Source of the DNA: Bifidobacterium bombi DSM 19703 | GTDB taxonomy: Bacteria; Actinomycetota; Actinomycetes; Actinomycetales; Bifidobacteriaceae | NCBI RefSeq assembly: GCF_000737845.1 | Contig: NZ_ATLK01000001.1 | Location: 1,302,001-1,366,000, forward strand | DNA length: 64,000 nucleotides | Direction: 5' to 3' | Part shown: positions 15,822 to 24,664 of the stretch, one piece after another | Numbering within the stretch: position 1 is the first letter of the stretch | Layout of the letters: each line of letters begins with the position of its first letter | Notes under the pieces: generated by a model | Seen by the model: only the letters and a program-made list of their open reading frames with translations | Database searches by the model: none | Told to the model about the DNA's origin: nothing | Translations under genes and position numbers: made by a program

Positions 15822-16965
15822 TCACCTCCATGAAACCGAATTGGGAAACACCGTACCACTGCCAGCAGCGGCAGGAGCTGCAGCACCGACCGCACCCGCA
15901 ACACCCGCGGCACCATTTACACCATTCGCACCGGCAGCAGCACCATCATTACCACCGGTCTCCAAGATAAGATCACGCAGGATGCCACCAACCGAATCAG
16001 AGGCCAACTGACCACCACTCAACTCGTCAAGGAACGACACATCACCATCCCGATGCAGCTGCACAAGATTGAACACGTCAGCGGCCAGCTCCCAACAACC
16101 ATCCTGCACGACCAACGCATCGGAACGATCGGACCACCGATCACGCACACCCCTGGGAAACAGCACGACACGAGACAAACGCTTCCAACGACGCGAACGC
16201 CTCGCCCTCCTACGAGCCTGACGAATCCTGCCATAGCATTCACGCCACAACACCCAAGGCCGATCCAACGACGACAACGGAATGGACAAACCATCATAAT
16301 TCCCTATGCGATCCAGATAGGCCATACTCCCATGGGAAAGCTTCAACGAGTCACGATCCTTGTTCGCCGTGACGAACGTCATCAAGCCATGCATCATGCT
16401 CGGCCAACGGCGCATCTGCGTGAACGGAATCCTGATCAGGCTCCCATCCCTCGCAAGCTCCTCCACACCCAACTCCGTGACACGCACCTGCACCTGCACC
16501 GACATCGAGCAATCCGCCGGATCACCGAACCACTTTACCGGCCCCGGATTCCACGCCCCCATATCAACCCCATGCTTAACAAAATACTCACGAGCTATTG
16601 CATCGCGGTTCAACGGAGGCAAAGGAGGCAACACCAACCACCACGCCATAAGCACAAAAAGCGGCGAAAAACGCAAAAATACTAAGCCGGCCCCCAAAAG
16701 ACTCATATTCCAGAAAATCCAAATGAAACAAGAAAGTTACTATCCACCAATTCAGCGCCACAAACAAAAAGCAGGCCTTACGCAAATACAAGTCGTTCAC
16801 GACATGATAAAAACCACGGAACACCCTGTAGTCCAGCCTCACGTCAAACGGGCCGGCCAACACCCTCGGATCACCGACACGAGCGGAAAGACCACGCTCA
16901 TAAAACACATCAAACTCACGATTCGCCTCATCAGCGGCAACAGACAAATCACCACCCACCATCAT
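15822..16965 (-). CDS. YcxB-like membrane protein B, frameshifted
   Basis: The N-terminal frame (16965 to 16588) begins MMVGGDLSVAADEANREFDV and contains the first membrane helix (FLFVALNWWIVTFLFHLDF); the rest lies in another frame ending at 15822. Dropping one T from the run at 16656..16660 (A on the plus strand) joins FAFFAAF to a second helix ending WWLVLPPLPPLNRDAIARE. After it comes the YcxB-like part: VRVTELGVEELARDGSLIRI, PFTQMRRWPSM, then SIPLSSLDRPWVLWRECYGR. The tail is Gly/Ala-rich. It is a close paralogue of gene C and its start overlaps the stop of C (ATGA). Confidence 0.6.
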
Positions 16966-18123
16966 TTCCCCTTCGGCCCTTGGTATGTTTCCTGCCCGCT
17001 AGCATGGGATACTCTATGATTAGCACCCGGCAGCATCTGCGCACCGCCGTCGGCACCGGACACCAAGATAAGATCGCGCAGAACACCACCAATCGAATCA
17101 GAGGAAAACTCCTTACCACCACTCAACTCATCAAGGAACGACACATCACCATCCCGATGCTGCCGCACAAGATTGAACACGTCAGCGGCCAGCTCCCAAC
17201 AACCATCCTGCACGACCAGCGCCTCGGAACGATCCGACCACCGATCACGCACACCCCTGGGAAACAGCACGACACGAGACAGGCGCTTCCAACGACGCGA
17301 ACGCCTCGCCCTCCTACGAGCCTCGCGTATCCTCCCATAGCATTCACGCCACAACACCCAAGGACGATCCAACGACGACAACGGGACGAACACGCCACGG
17401 CCATCCCAGATCCTATGATACATATAAGCGTCATCCCCATCAGAAAGATGCAACGAATCACTGTCCTTGTTCGCTGCAACGAACGACATCAAGCCACGCA
17501 TCATGCTCGGCCAACGGCGCATCTGCGTGAACGGAATCCTAATCAGGCTCCCGTCCCCCCGCAAGCTCCTCCACACCCAACTCCGTGACACGCACCTGCA
17601 CCCGCACCGACATCGAATGGTCAGCCGGATCGTTGTACCACTTCTTCGGGCCCGGGTTCCAGGCCTCCATATCAGCCCCATGGATACAGAAGAAATCGCG
17701 CGCCGCTTTACTATCCCTGAGGCCCAACATCGAGGGAGGCCGCAACACAAACCACACGGCAATCGCCAGCATCGCCAAAAAGGAAAACACAGCCACCTTG
17801 GACCCAAAGGACTCGCCCCTCAACGAATCCAAATCGAAAAGAAAAACCGGAACCAACCACCAGCATAAAACTACGAATACCAAACCACTCTTACGCCAGT
17901 ACAGATCACTAGCGACATGGAAGGCGGAACGGAACGCCCCGTAGTCCAACCTCACGTCAAACGGGCCGGCCAACACCCTCGCATCACCGACACTAGCGAA
18001 AAGGCCACGCTCATAAAACACATCAAATTCACGATTCGCCTCATCAGCGGCAACAGACAAATCACCATCCAGCGTCACCGCCCCATCGGCAACACGAGAC
18101 TCAGAATCCAATCCCATATCCAT
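16962..18123 (-). CDS. YcxB-like membrane protein C, frameshifted
   Basis: Frame one runs 18123 to 17539 (MDMGLDSESRVADGAVTLDG, helices LVFVVLCWWLVPVFLFDL and VFSFLAMLAIAVWFVL) and frame two continues to 16962. Dropping one G from the run of six at 17555..17560 (C on the plus strand) restores ELGVEELAGDGSLIRIPFTQ, matching gene B at the same place (ELGVEELARDGSLIRIPFTQ). The C-terminal part has FVPLSSLDRPWVLWRECYGR and ELAADVFNLVRQHRDGDVSF. The start is uncertain: GGAGGTT is followed at once by another ATG in a frame that stops after 10 codons, while ATG 18123 lies 12 bases beyond the site. Confidence 0.6.
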
Positions 18124-18209
18124 TTACCAGCATAACCTCCATCAATCCCTCAGCGGCCACCATCACCGGCAGCCACACCCGCACATCGCCAAGCCGCCGC
18201 AGAAACGGA

Positions 18210-18752
18210 CTACTCCTCGTCGCTATTGACGTCAACGATATGGTCTTGAACGAATCTGGAAACAAAATTCGGCAAAAAGAACAGCAGGCACAACAGCAGG
18301 CTTGCTACATCATGATACTTGGACTGCCTCCAAATTGCCAGTCCCAGCACAAGGGGAAGCACCTTGGTGAACATCGTTACGAACCAGAACGCTTGGAACG
18401 TCCGCATGGAAAGATCGTCGGCCAATCGAACCGTGACCACGCCCATGAAAAAGAACATGAGCGCCATACAAAACAGACCAACACCGAACCACATGTACCG
18501 ACGCGCGAAGCCAAACACAGGCAGAATACACACGGCACCAACAACGGCGAACACCAATGCTATAGCGAAACAAAACAGCCCTCGGTTCTTGAGACTGCGA
18601 CGATAAGACCTTTGAGGGACACCAGCACCCTGAAAACCAGCCCCCTGCGAACCAGCGTCATTCAACAACCGACCCTGCGCATCCTCATCGGAAAATCGCA
18701 ACAGACGAGACATATCAGGGTTTGGAACACCAAACAGACGATAGAGAGACAC
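18210..18752 (-). CDS. Four-helix membrane protein 1 of the cluster
   Basis: A 180-residue protein starting at GTG 18752 behind AGGAGGTTGGCT. A hydrophilic N-terminus (RLLRFSDEDAQGRLLND) and a basic patch (SYRRSLKNRG) precede four membrane helices at about residues 60 to 80, 90 to 108, 125 to 145 and 148 to 165 (SLLLCLLFFLPNFVSRFV). It aligns with the next protein in LRF-DEDA-G, MGVV-VRLA-D and LLFFLP. I know no named family. It lies between the YcxB-like genes and two related genes. Confidence 0.65.
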   Translation of the reverse strand: MSLYRLFGVPNPDMSRLLRFSDEDAQGRLLNDAGSQGAGFQGAGVPQRSYRRSLKNRGLFCFAIALVFAVVGAVCILPVFGFARRYMWFGVGLFCMALMFFFMGVVTVRLADDLSMRTFQAFWFVTMFTKVLPLVLGLAIWRQSKYHDVASLLLCLLFFLPNFVSRFVQDHIVDVNSDEE

Positions 18753-18942
18753 AGCCAACCTCCTTCTAAACGGTTACATGACTAAAACCAACGACCAATG
18801 GCATCTCTTGCGTCTCTGAAATACCGCGTGAACTCCGAACCGTCCTGCCTGGGCGCCATGCTCGCCAAGCCAACCCGCCCCGCTACCATTCGATTCGCCA
18901 ATCCACATCACCTCTCCATGTGAGAAGACACCACCGGCACCA

Positions 18943-19686
18943 TCAACGTTGGAGCACATCAGACGAATCGGAACCAGCCGAACCAGCCGAAGCAGACACA
19001 GGGACGGAAGCAGACGCAACGCCACTCCCGACGACAGGAACACCGACCCCCACGGAAACAGGAGCGACACCGTCACCCACCACCGAACCACCATCCACAG
19101 CGGCGGAATCACCCGAAACAGCGGGAGCGGCCACAGCATTGGAACCGGCATTGGGATCGTCCCGCACGGCAAGGAACCCCCTAACGCCATCAGAAAACAT
19201 TCCAGGCAGGAAAAACAGCATGCACGGCACCAGGAAAATACTCTTGGAACGACCATGACACAACCACACCGTCACGCTCAACACCACGGGCAGCAACTGG
19301 GCGAACCTCACCGACCACCAGAAACGACGATACGCCACCTCGGTCGGATCACGAGCCAGACGAAGCACAAGCACACCCATCGGAACAAACACAAGCGACG
19401 AGACGCACATCATAAGACCAACCCAAAAAACGACCGGATCCATAACACCATGCCCGGCATCAAGGTCAACCCAAAGGAAATAACCGCCCATCGCCATGAA
19501 CATGAACGTGGCAAAGAAGCAAACCTTGCCCAAGTTCCTCGTGCGCCGACGGAAGGACTTGTAATGCCTGACATACCACTTCGAACCCTCGACAGGCATC
19601 ACATTACCCTCATCATCCTCATCAAGGAACCTCAGACCACGCACCGAACCCTCATCGAAACCCCACAACAGATTCCAAAACGACAC
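18943..19686 (-). CDS. Four-helix membrane protein 2 of the cluster
   Basis: A 247-residue protein. The GTG at 19686 was chosen because GGGAGGTTTGTT precedes it, matching the sites of the other cluster genes; a start at 19725/19722 overlapping the previous stop is possible. It begins SFWNLLWGFDEGSV and shares LRFLDEDDEGN and the four helices with protein 1 (VLRLARDP, CMLFFLPGMFSDGV). After the last helix it has about 70 residues of Gly/Ser/Val/Ala repeats (SVGVGVPVVGSGVASASVPV) that look disordered and may form a linker. Confidence 0.65.
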   Translation of the reverse strand: MSFWNLLWGFDEGSVRGLRFLDEDDEGNVMPVEGSKWYVRHYKSFRRRTRNLGKVCFFATFMFMAMGGYFLWVDLDAGHGVMDPVVFWVGLMMCVSSLVFVPMGVLVLRLARDPTEVAYRRFWWSVRFAQLLPVVLSVTVWLCHGRSKSIFLVPCMLFFLPGMFSDGVRGFLAVRDDPNAGSNAVAAPAVSGDSAAVDGGSVVGDGVAPVSVGVGVPVVGSGVASASVPVSASAGSAGSDSSDVLQR

Positions 19687-19721
19687 AACAAACCTCCCTA
19701 TTGAACACAAGAACTGCGTCA

Positions 19722-20375
19722 TCACAACACAGACGAATTCGAAGAATCCGACAGGCCGGAAGAAACCAGCCGACCAGACAGCTCGAACGGACCGGCAACA
19801 ACACCTTCAACAGCAGGAGCAACCATCCCAGAGGCCGGGACACCATCCGCATCATCTGCAACGACCGAATCATCACAGGCCACAAGAAATTTCTTCATTG
19901 AGCTGCCCACATACACTGCAATACCGAAAGCCAAGAGCATCACACCAGACAGCCGGCCATGAAAGCCCTCGAACAGGGAAAACGTCAGAGCCGCCACTGA
20001 CGGAACCACCTCAGCCGCCCTGGCAAAGAAACACGAACCGCCGATATCACAGCCAAGACAGCTCCTTGGCCAGTCCCCAAGCAGGTACAAGCTCAAAAGG
20101 GCATATGTGAAGGATATAACAAGGAAACAGAAAGAGAACCCAGCATGCAGAGAATCATCATGAATAGCTCCCGAAGTGAAACCCATACTCAACAGGCTGT
20201 GAATCACAGCAAAACACAGACACACCACTACCATGGTCTTCATACGACCACGTTTCAAACAGCGCTGTTTGGCAGACAATGGCCCCTTCGCCCGTCTCAA
20301 CAGCTGCAGCGCATCCCCACCGATGAACAACAGACGACGCGATTCATTAGATTGAGACATGCTCGACTTCGACAT
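19722..20375 (-). CDS. Four-helix membrane protein 3, first gene of the series
   Basis: A 217-residue protein starting MSKSSMSQSNESRRLLFIGG behind GGAGGTTGGTT. Four membrane helices (MVVVCLCFAVIHSLLSM, SFCFLVISFTYALLSLYLLG, VVPSVAALTFSLFEGF, LSGVMLLAFGIAVYVGS) and a C-terminal Val/Ala/Gly/Ser-rich tail as in protein 2. It is a more distant relative of proteins 1 and 2. It is the upstream-most gene of the minus-strand run and faces an AT-rich intergenic region where the promoter should lie. Confidence 0.65.
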   Translation of the reverse strand: MSKSSMSQSNESRRLLFIGGDALQLLRRAKGPLSAKQRCLKRGRMKTMVVVCLCFAVIHSLLSMGFTSGAIHDDSLHAGFSFCFLVISFTYALLSLYLLGDWPRSCLGCDIGGSCFFARAAEVVPSVAALTFSLFEGFHGRLSGVMLLAFGIAVYVGSSMKKFLVACDDSVVADDADGVPASGMVAPAVEGVVAGPFELSGRLVSSGLSDSSNSSVL

Positions 20376-21004
20376 AACCAACCTCCATTGAGTCTGAATC
20401 GCAATCATCTTATTATCATGTCAAACGCCACCGCAGGCAGTGATGAAATACTACTTTTGCCTTATGCAAGATATGGAATCCATGGCGAGTTACCGTAGTG
20501 ATATCGCTGCATGAGCGAATAGAACGTTCCCGCCAATCATCCTTCCGCTGCTATAAATTCCATTAGAAATAACACCTCCCCCTGCCAACTACCAGCAAAC
20601 GAAAACCTTCTCTTCATTCAATACCAGAGTAAGCTCAGCGTGATAATTAAATTTCTATTATTTTTTTATTTACCATACACCATCGCGAGATTTAGCGCAG
20701 TATTTATGCACATTAAACTTTGGCATCACATTATCTGCATTTTCAGACAAAAGTGCAGCAATTGTTCATTTTTTTTCTTTCGTGAATACGAAAAATGGCA
20801 TGAAATTAAAGGTATGATTATTTTCGTGTCATGAAACCGAATCTGACGTAACACCGACTCCAAGAACAATGAGATGAAACCATTCCACCCAACAGAAAGT
20901 TTAATGGAGAACTCAGAACATCGTCGTTTATCGAAACGTAAGCAATCTATTACCGGCACAAAGACCGCACTCGGAATAAATCCACCACTATTCAGGAGGT
21001 TTCT
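20376..21004. other. AT-rich divergent intergenic region
   Basis: About 630 bp between the minus-strand membrane series and the plus-strand gene at 21005. The part 20640..20840 is clearly richer in A and T than its surroundings (runs such as TATTATTTTTTTATTTACC). A 64-codon plus-strand frame at 20640 has no ribosome site. Promoters for both directions are expected here; I cannot place them with certainty. Confidence 0.5.
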
Positions 21005-21676
21005 ATGACCGCGCCAAGCCGATTTATATCAAAATCATCAGAAAACTACTACAACTTGTACCCGGCCGTGTCTCAAACCAATGCGCCACAGACCACGGCG
21101 CCCTATGCGTCCAATGCCATGTCGCCCTATGCGTATGGACCGTACCCGAACCCCTACCCGGCAGAACAGGCAACACCACCGGCATACGGCCACGGCAGGC
21201 CGGCCAGAAGGAAAACCCGCCTGCAGAAGACCCTGACGGCCATCGGCATATGCGCCCTGGCCATCATCCTCCTATTCATGGAAGGAAGAATCGTGGAACA
21301 CGAACGAAGCCTGCACGACGCCAAATACATAGCCCACAGCCCCGAAGCCATCGCCATCTACGAAAAAGACATGAAAATGCTCGACCCCAAGGCACTGACC
21401 AAGGAAGGCAAAATCAAAACCTACAGAATCGACGACGATAGCGTCAAATGGACACCCATGGGATCTATAACCTTGATCATCATCGTCAACGACAACCCCG
21501 AACTCAACTTCAACGAAGACCTCGATCGCCCCTACATGGGAGGGGAACGCAAACCACTGAAAGGCAGCGGACCCGCAACATCCTGGGAACTCAACCATCT
21601 CGTCAACCCGAAGGAATTCCCACAGGAGCATGCGCCCGTCGCACCGGAAGACGGAACGGAGAGGAGTGACCAATGA
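21005..21676 (+). CDS. Single-pass membrane protein with Pro/Tyr-rich N-terminus
   Basis: A 223-residue protein behind AGGAGG. Residues 1 to 65 are rich in Pro, Tyr and Ala (YAYGPYPNPYPAEQATPP), then a basic stretch (RPARRKTRLQKT), one membrane helix at about 79 to 95 (AIGICALAIILLFM), and an outer domain of about 125 residues with SVKWTPMGSITLIIIVND. The stop overlaps the start of the lipase-like remnant (ATGA), so the two were translated together. Such pairs often combine a toxin with an immunity or accessory protein. No named family is recognised. Confidence 0.65.
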   Translation: MTAPSRFISKSSENYYNLYPAVSQTNAPQTTAPYASNAMSPYAYGPYPNPYPAEQATPPAYGHGRPARRKTRLQKTLTAIGICALAIILLFMEGRIVEHERSLHDAKYIAHSPEAIAIYEKDMKMLDPKALTKEGKIKTYRIDDDSVKWTPMGSITLIIIVNDNPELNFNEDLDRPYMGGERKPLKGSGPATSWELNHLVNPKEFPQEHAPVAPEDGTERSDQ

Positions 21677-22035
21677 GAGACTACACCGATTATGAACGCA
21701 CCGAAATCTCCCGCAGGGCATACGAAGATTTTAACGTCGGGAAATGTGTCCCCGTGGAGAGATAACCCTAACAGTCCCCCGATCGGTTACGTGGCCCAGA
21801 AAGTCAACAACCCCGACAGTGGCCTGCAGGCATACGTGCTCACGGACGAGAAAACCGGTACGCCACCCGACAAAGTCACACACGTGACCGTCCTGTACCG
21901 CGGATCCAACGAACCCAAAGACTTCCTCAACCCCGACAGGCAGGCCGCAGAAAGCGTGCTGACCGGCAAAACCGATCAACACGCGCGGAGACAATCAAAT
22001 CGCCACATCACCTATCAAGTCCCAACACCTACACA
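21673..22035 (+). pseudogene. Remnant of a lipase-like (alpha/beta-hydrolase) protein
   Basis: It starts at ATG 21673 inside the preceding stop: MRDYTDYERTEISRRAYEDF and FNVGKCV, then shifts frame near 21752..21755. Removing one C from the run of four gives VPWRDNPNSPPIGYVAQ, continuing VNNPDSGLQAYVLTDEKTG and VTHVTVLYRGSNEPKDFLN. The last segment resembles the N-terminal part of class-3-like lipases used as secreted toxins in Gram-positive bacteria. The frame then fades (HQLNTGAGAG) where the opposite-strand gene 22036..22398 ends, and the GxSxG nucleophile region is absent, so this is a truncated, inactive piece. The family call is an inference from short motifs. Confidence 0.5.
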
Positions 22036-22398
22036 TCAGCTGAATACCGGAGCCGGAGCCGGAACGGAAAGCTGCTCACTGAGACCTTTGAAGAACATAT
22101 TGATTTCTTTTTTCTGTTGACGGGCCTGATACAAGCTGCCATTCGCACGGGGATCTGCAGTGATCCTCACAACGCAACCTGACCCATTCGGATTGGGGGC
22201 GACAGTGGCCGTCAGGCGATCACCCCAAGTGAACGCACTCCAGCCGGTGGTGAAGAGGCAGGAAAGCTGCCGATCATTGGTTCCGGTAAGTTTGAATTTC
22301 GTCATTGAGTTCACAGCGGCCACCACTGCCCGATACGTCCGCACGGGGTCGGTCGGATACACATAACTGGCCTCGTCATGGCGATTGAAGAAACTCAT
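22036..22398 (-). CDS. Hypothetical small protein
   Basis: A 120-residue protein starting MSFFNRHDEASYVYPTD behind GAGGAGGTAAA. No membrane helix or signal peptide; a central AFTWGDRLTATVAPNPNGSG and RITADPR look like beta strands, and the tail ends SVPAPAPVFS. The fold could be a small START- or PH-like domain, but I cannot name it. It sits 30 bp downstream of the universal stress protein gene on the same strand and may be co-transcribed with it. Confidence 0.65.
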   Translation of the reverse strand: MSFFNRHDEASYVYPTDPVRTYRAVVAAVNSMTKFKLTGTNDRQLSCLFTTGWSAFTWGDRLTATVAPNPNGSGCVVRITADPRANGSLYQARQQKKEINMFFKGLSEQLSVPAPAPVFS

Positions 22399-22428
22399 TT
22401 TACCTCCTCATTGAGGGCACCGAATTAC

Positions 22429-23436
22429 TTATGCCGCATGTTTCGGATCGATACTTGCCTCCAAGGCTTCCACTTTATCGCTGTCAGCACTCTCCACTGC
22501 CACCGTCTGCACGCCGTCGATGGAATCGATGGCGCCTTCTGAACGTGACTTCTCCGCCTCAACGTATTTGCGAGGCACAACATAAACAGGGCCGGCGGCA
22601 TGCTGAATAAGTCCTTGGCTAGTGGAGCCAACAAGCAGACCCGTGAAACCGCCACGACCTCGCGACCCGACCACCACGACATCATGGTCAAGGCTTGCCT
22701 TGGTAAGGGCGTTTACAGCCGACTGCGGGACTATGGTCTTATGAATCTCCAGATTTGCGTGCGCCTCACGCAACGGTTTGAGCATCTCCTCCAAATCTTC
22801 CATATAGGAGTCCATGACATCATCCTCATCCGCAACACCCTGCAGCCCAGGGACCGCATCGATGATGTCCAGCTGAGCGTCATTATCGGCTGCGAGATTA
22901 CCCGCTATCTCGAGGGCTTTGAGCCCCCAAGGGCTGGCATCGATGCCGACCGCCACTTTGGAAATGGTGTTGTTCAGGTGCATGGTGTTGCCGTCATCGT
23001 CGGTATACGGCACCACGATAATCGGACAATACGCATACGCCGGAAGCGAGGAACTGGTGGTGCCGAGCAGACGCTCCGCAAGTCCCCCCTTGCCGCGGTT
23101 GCCGATGACGATCAGGTTGTAATTGTGTGACAACTCCACAAAGACCGAGGAAGGATCGCCGGTGACGATAAGCGTCTGGGCATCCACGCCCTGCTCCTGC
23201 GCCACGGCCTTCGCCTGGGCGAGGATTTCCTGGGCGTCCGCATGTGCGGCATTGTCGTCACCCATGGATGTGTACGTGGAATCAAACGAAACAGCCGCAT
23301 AACTTGGAAGCGAATACGCACACACAATCTGAAGCTTCAGGCCGGCGTGCTTGGCGTAATTCGCTGCCCACCAAGTCGCTTTATAGCTCGCCTTTGAACC
23401 GTCTACACCTACCAAAACGACCTTATCATCTACCAT
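22429..23436 (-). CDS. Universal stress protein, tandem UspA domains
   Basis: A 335-residue cytoplasmic protein with two UspA folds: residues about 4 to 145 (VVLVGVDGSKASYKATWWAA, IGNRGKGGLAERLLGTTSS) and about 160 to 295 (VAVGIDASPWGLKALEIA, VGSRGRGGFTGLLVGSTSQ). Both carry the G-x2-G-x9-G-(S/T) pattern of ATP-binding members. A 40-residue acidic tail follows. AAGGAGG stands before the ATG at 23436. Two-domain Usps are common in Actinobacteria and are linked to starvation and stress survival. Confidence 0.93.
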   Translation of the reverse strand: MVDDKVVLVGVDGSKASYKATWWAANYAKHAGLKLQIVCAYSLPSYAAVSFDSTYTSMGDDNAAHADAQEILAQAKAVAQEQGVDAQTLIVTGDPSSVFVELSHNYNLIVIGNRGKGGLAERLLGTTSSSLPAYAYCPIIVVPYTDDDGNTMHLNNTISKVAVGIDASPWGLKALEIAGNLAADNDAQLDIIDAVPGLQGVADEDDVMDSYMEDLEEMLKPLREAHANLEIHKTIVPQSAVNALTKASLDHDVVVVGSRGRGGFTGLLVGSTSQGLIQHAAGPVYVVPRKYVEAEKSRSEGAIDSIDGVQTVAVESADSDKVEALEASIDPKHAA

Positions 23437-23880
23437 GTTGATACCTCCTTAGGCATCGGTGCCCCCTCGACACCTACCAACTATAGGATAGTCCATTTCG
23501 AGGAAAACGCATAACACGGTAAAGTGAACAAAAGCCTTCGACGGGTTCAAAACCTCACAACAACCCCAGCGCAAGTGGTCCTTCTGGGAGCAATCACCTT
23601 AACGAGGCAAACCTGCAAATAGACCGTCAAGGGGATGATTCCGACAAATCAAGCGCAAAACATACCCTAAAAAGTATTTTTCATCAAGACACCCGAAAAC
23701 GAAACTGAAACACCCGGCATGTTCATAGCGCCAACATCCACCCCAACCAGCACCGCACTGAAAAAGGATACGATGATGCTCACCATAAGTCAAAATCATC
23801 ATTTTTTGCAGAGCGCAACATCACATGAATACAGTGCGGATCAGCGGCCAACAAGCGAATGGCGCATGGCAAAATGCGAT
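23437..23880. other. Gene-free spacer
   Basis: Nothing recognisable as a gene. The part next to 23436 must hold the stress-protein promoter; the remainder is AT-richer and without clear repeats or hairpins. Confidence 0.4.
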
Positions 23881-24612
23881 TTACAATACACGCGAGATGC
23901 TATACCTACCGCCTTGTAATACGTCTACACTGTTTATGGGACTTATCAGAGTGCCTTGCCTAGGATTCGCAGCATGAATAATCATTCCGTTCCCCAAGTA
24001 GATAGCAGCATGTGTTTCGTTCGCAATGATATCGCCGGGCATTGCCTCGGCCAAGCTAGGAACCCGGCGACCGGCATTTGCCTGCGCACCGGAGGTCCGT
24101 GGTAAGGCTATGCCGAACTGGGAGAACACGTACTGCACGAACCCGGAGCAATCCCAACCAGCTGGGGTGTTGCCACCATGAACATAAGGAACCCTGCCTG
24201 CAAACTGCTGAGCAAAGTTGACCAAGTCAGCGGATGTCTTACCATCCGGAGGAGTGACCGTAAACGTTGTGGCGGTCATCAAGGAATCACGCGATTCCGA
24301 TCGACTTGCGGCGGCGGCTGCAGCGGCATCTTCCGCCGCTTTCCTGGCGGCGGCATCCTTTTCCGCCTGTGACTGGGTCTGGGGAACATTCAAGGATTCC
24401 ACCCCACCCCAATTCGCCTTCGCATCAACTTCGGAAGCCGTGGACTCACGCAACAGATCCTTACGAACCACATTCATCTTGTGAAAGGAACGAGATGAGG
24501 TAACCGAAGGCGCGTCAGTGGCAGCAAAAGCCACAGCCGGCAACATAGTAGCGGTGGAGCCTATAAGGGCAACCGCAGCCAAAGCGGAAACGATCTTCGA
24601 AGATTTCGTCAT
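23881..24612 (-). CDS. Secreted NlpC/P60 peptidoglycan hydrolase
   Basis: A 243-residue protein with a signal peptide (KIVSALAAVALIGSTATM, cleavage after AFA), a helical Lys/Ala/Glu-rich linker (AEKDAAARKAAEDAAAAAAA) and a C-terminal NlpC/P60 domain from about residue 130. The catalytic Cys is in PAGWDCSGFVQYVFSQFG, the His in NETHAAIYLGNG, and the third position in IIHAANP. It should cut D-glutamyl-diamino acid bonds in peptidoglycan. It follows the CHAP gene 24665..25732 by 52 bp on the same strand, so the two wall hydrolases are likely expressed together. The start at 24612 gives a normal signal peptide. Confidence 0.92.
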   Translation of the reverse strand: MTKSSKIVSALAAVALIGSTATMLPAVAFAATDAPSVTSSRSFHKMNVVRKDLLRESTASEVDAKANWGGVESLNVPQTQSQAEKDAAARKAAEDAAAAAAASRSESRDSLMTATTFTVTPPDGKTSADLVNFAQQFAGRVPYVHGGNTPAGWDCSGFVQYVFSQFGIALPRTSGAQANAGRRVPSLAEAMPGDIIANETHAAIYLGNGMIIHAANPRQGTLISPINSVDVLQGGRYSISRVL

Positions 24613-24664
24613 GATAAGAATCCTATCACAAAGCGCAAACATACAAAGTTTACAGATTCACGAA

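Noticed and set aside
20640-20834. 64-codon hydrophobic plus-strand frame in the AT-rich island
   Set aside because: Hydrophobicity follows from T-rich codons; no ribosome site and no promoter placed.
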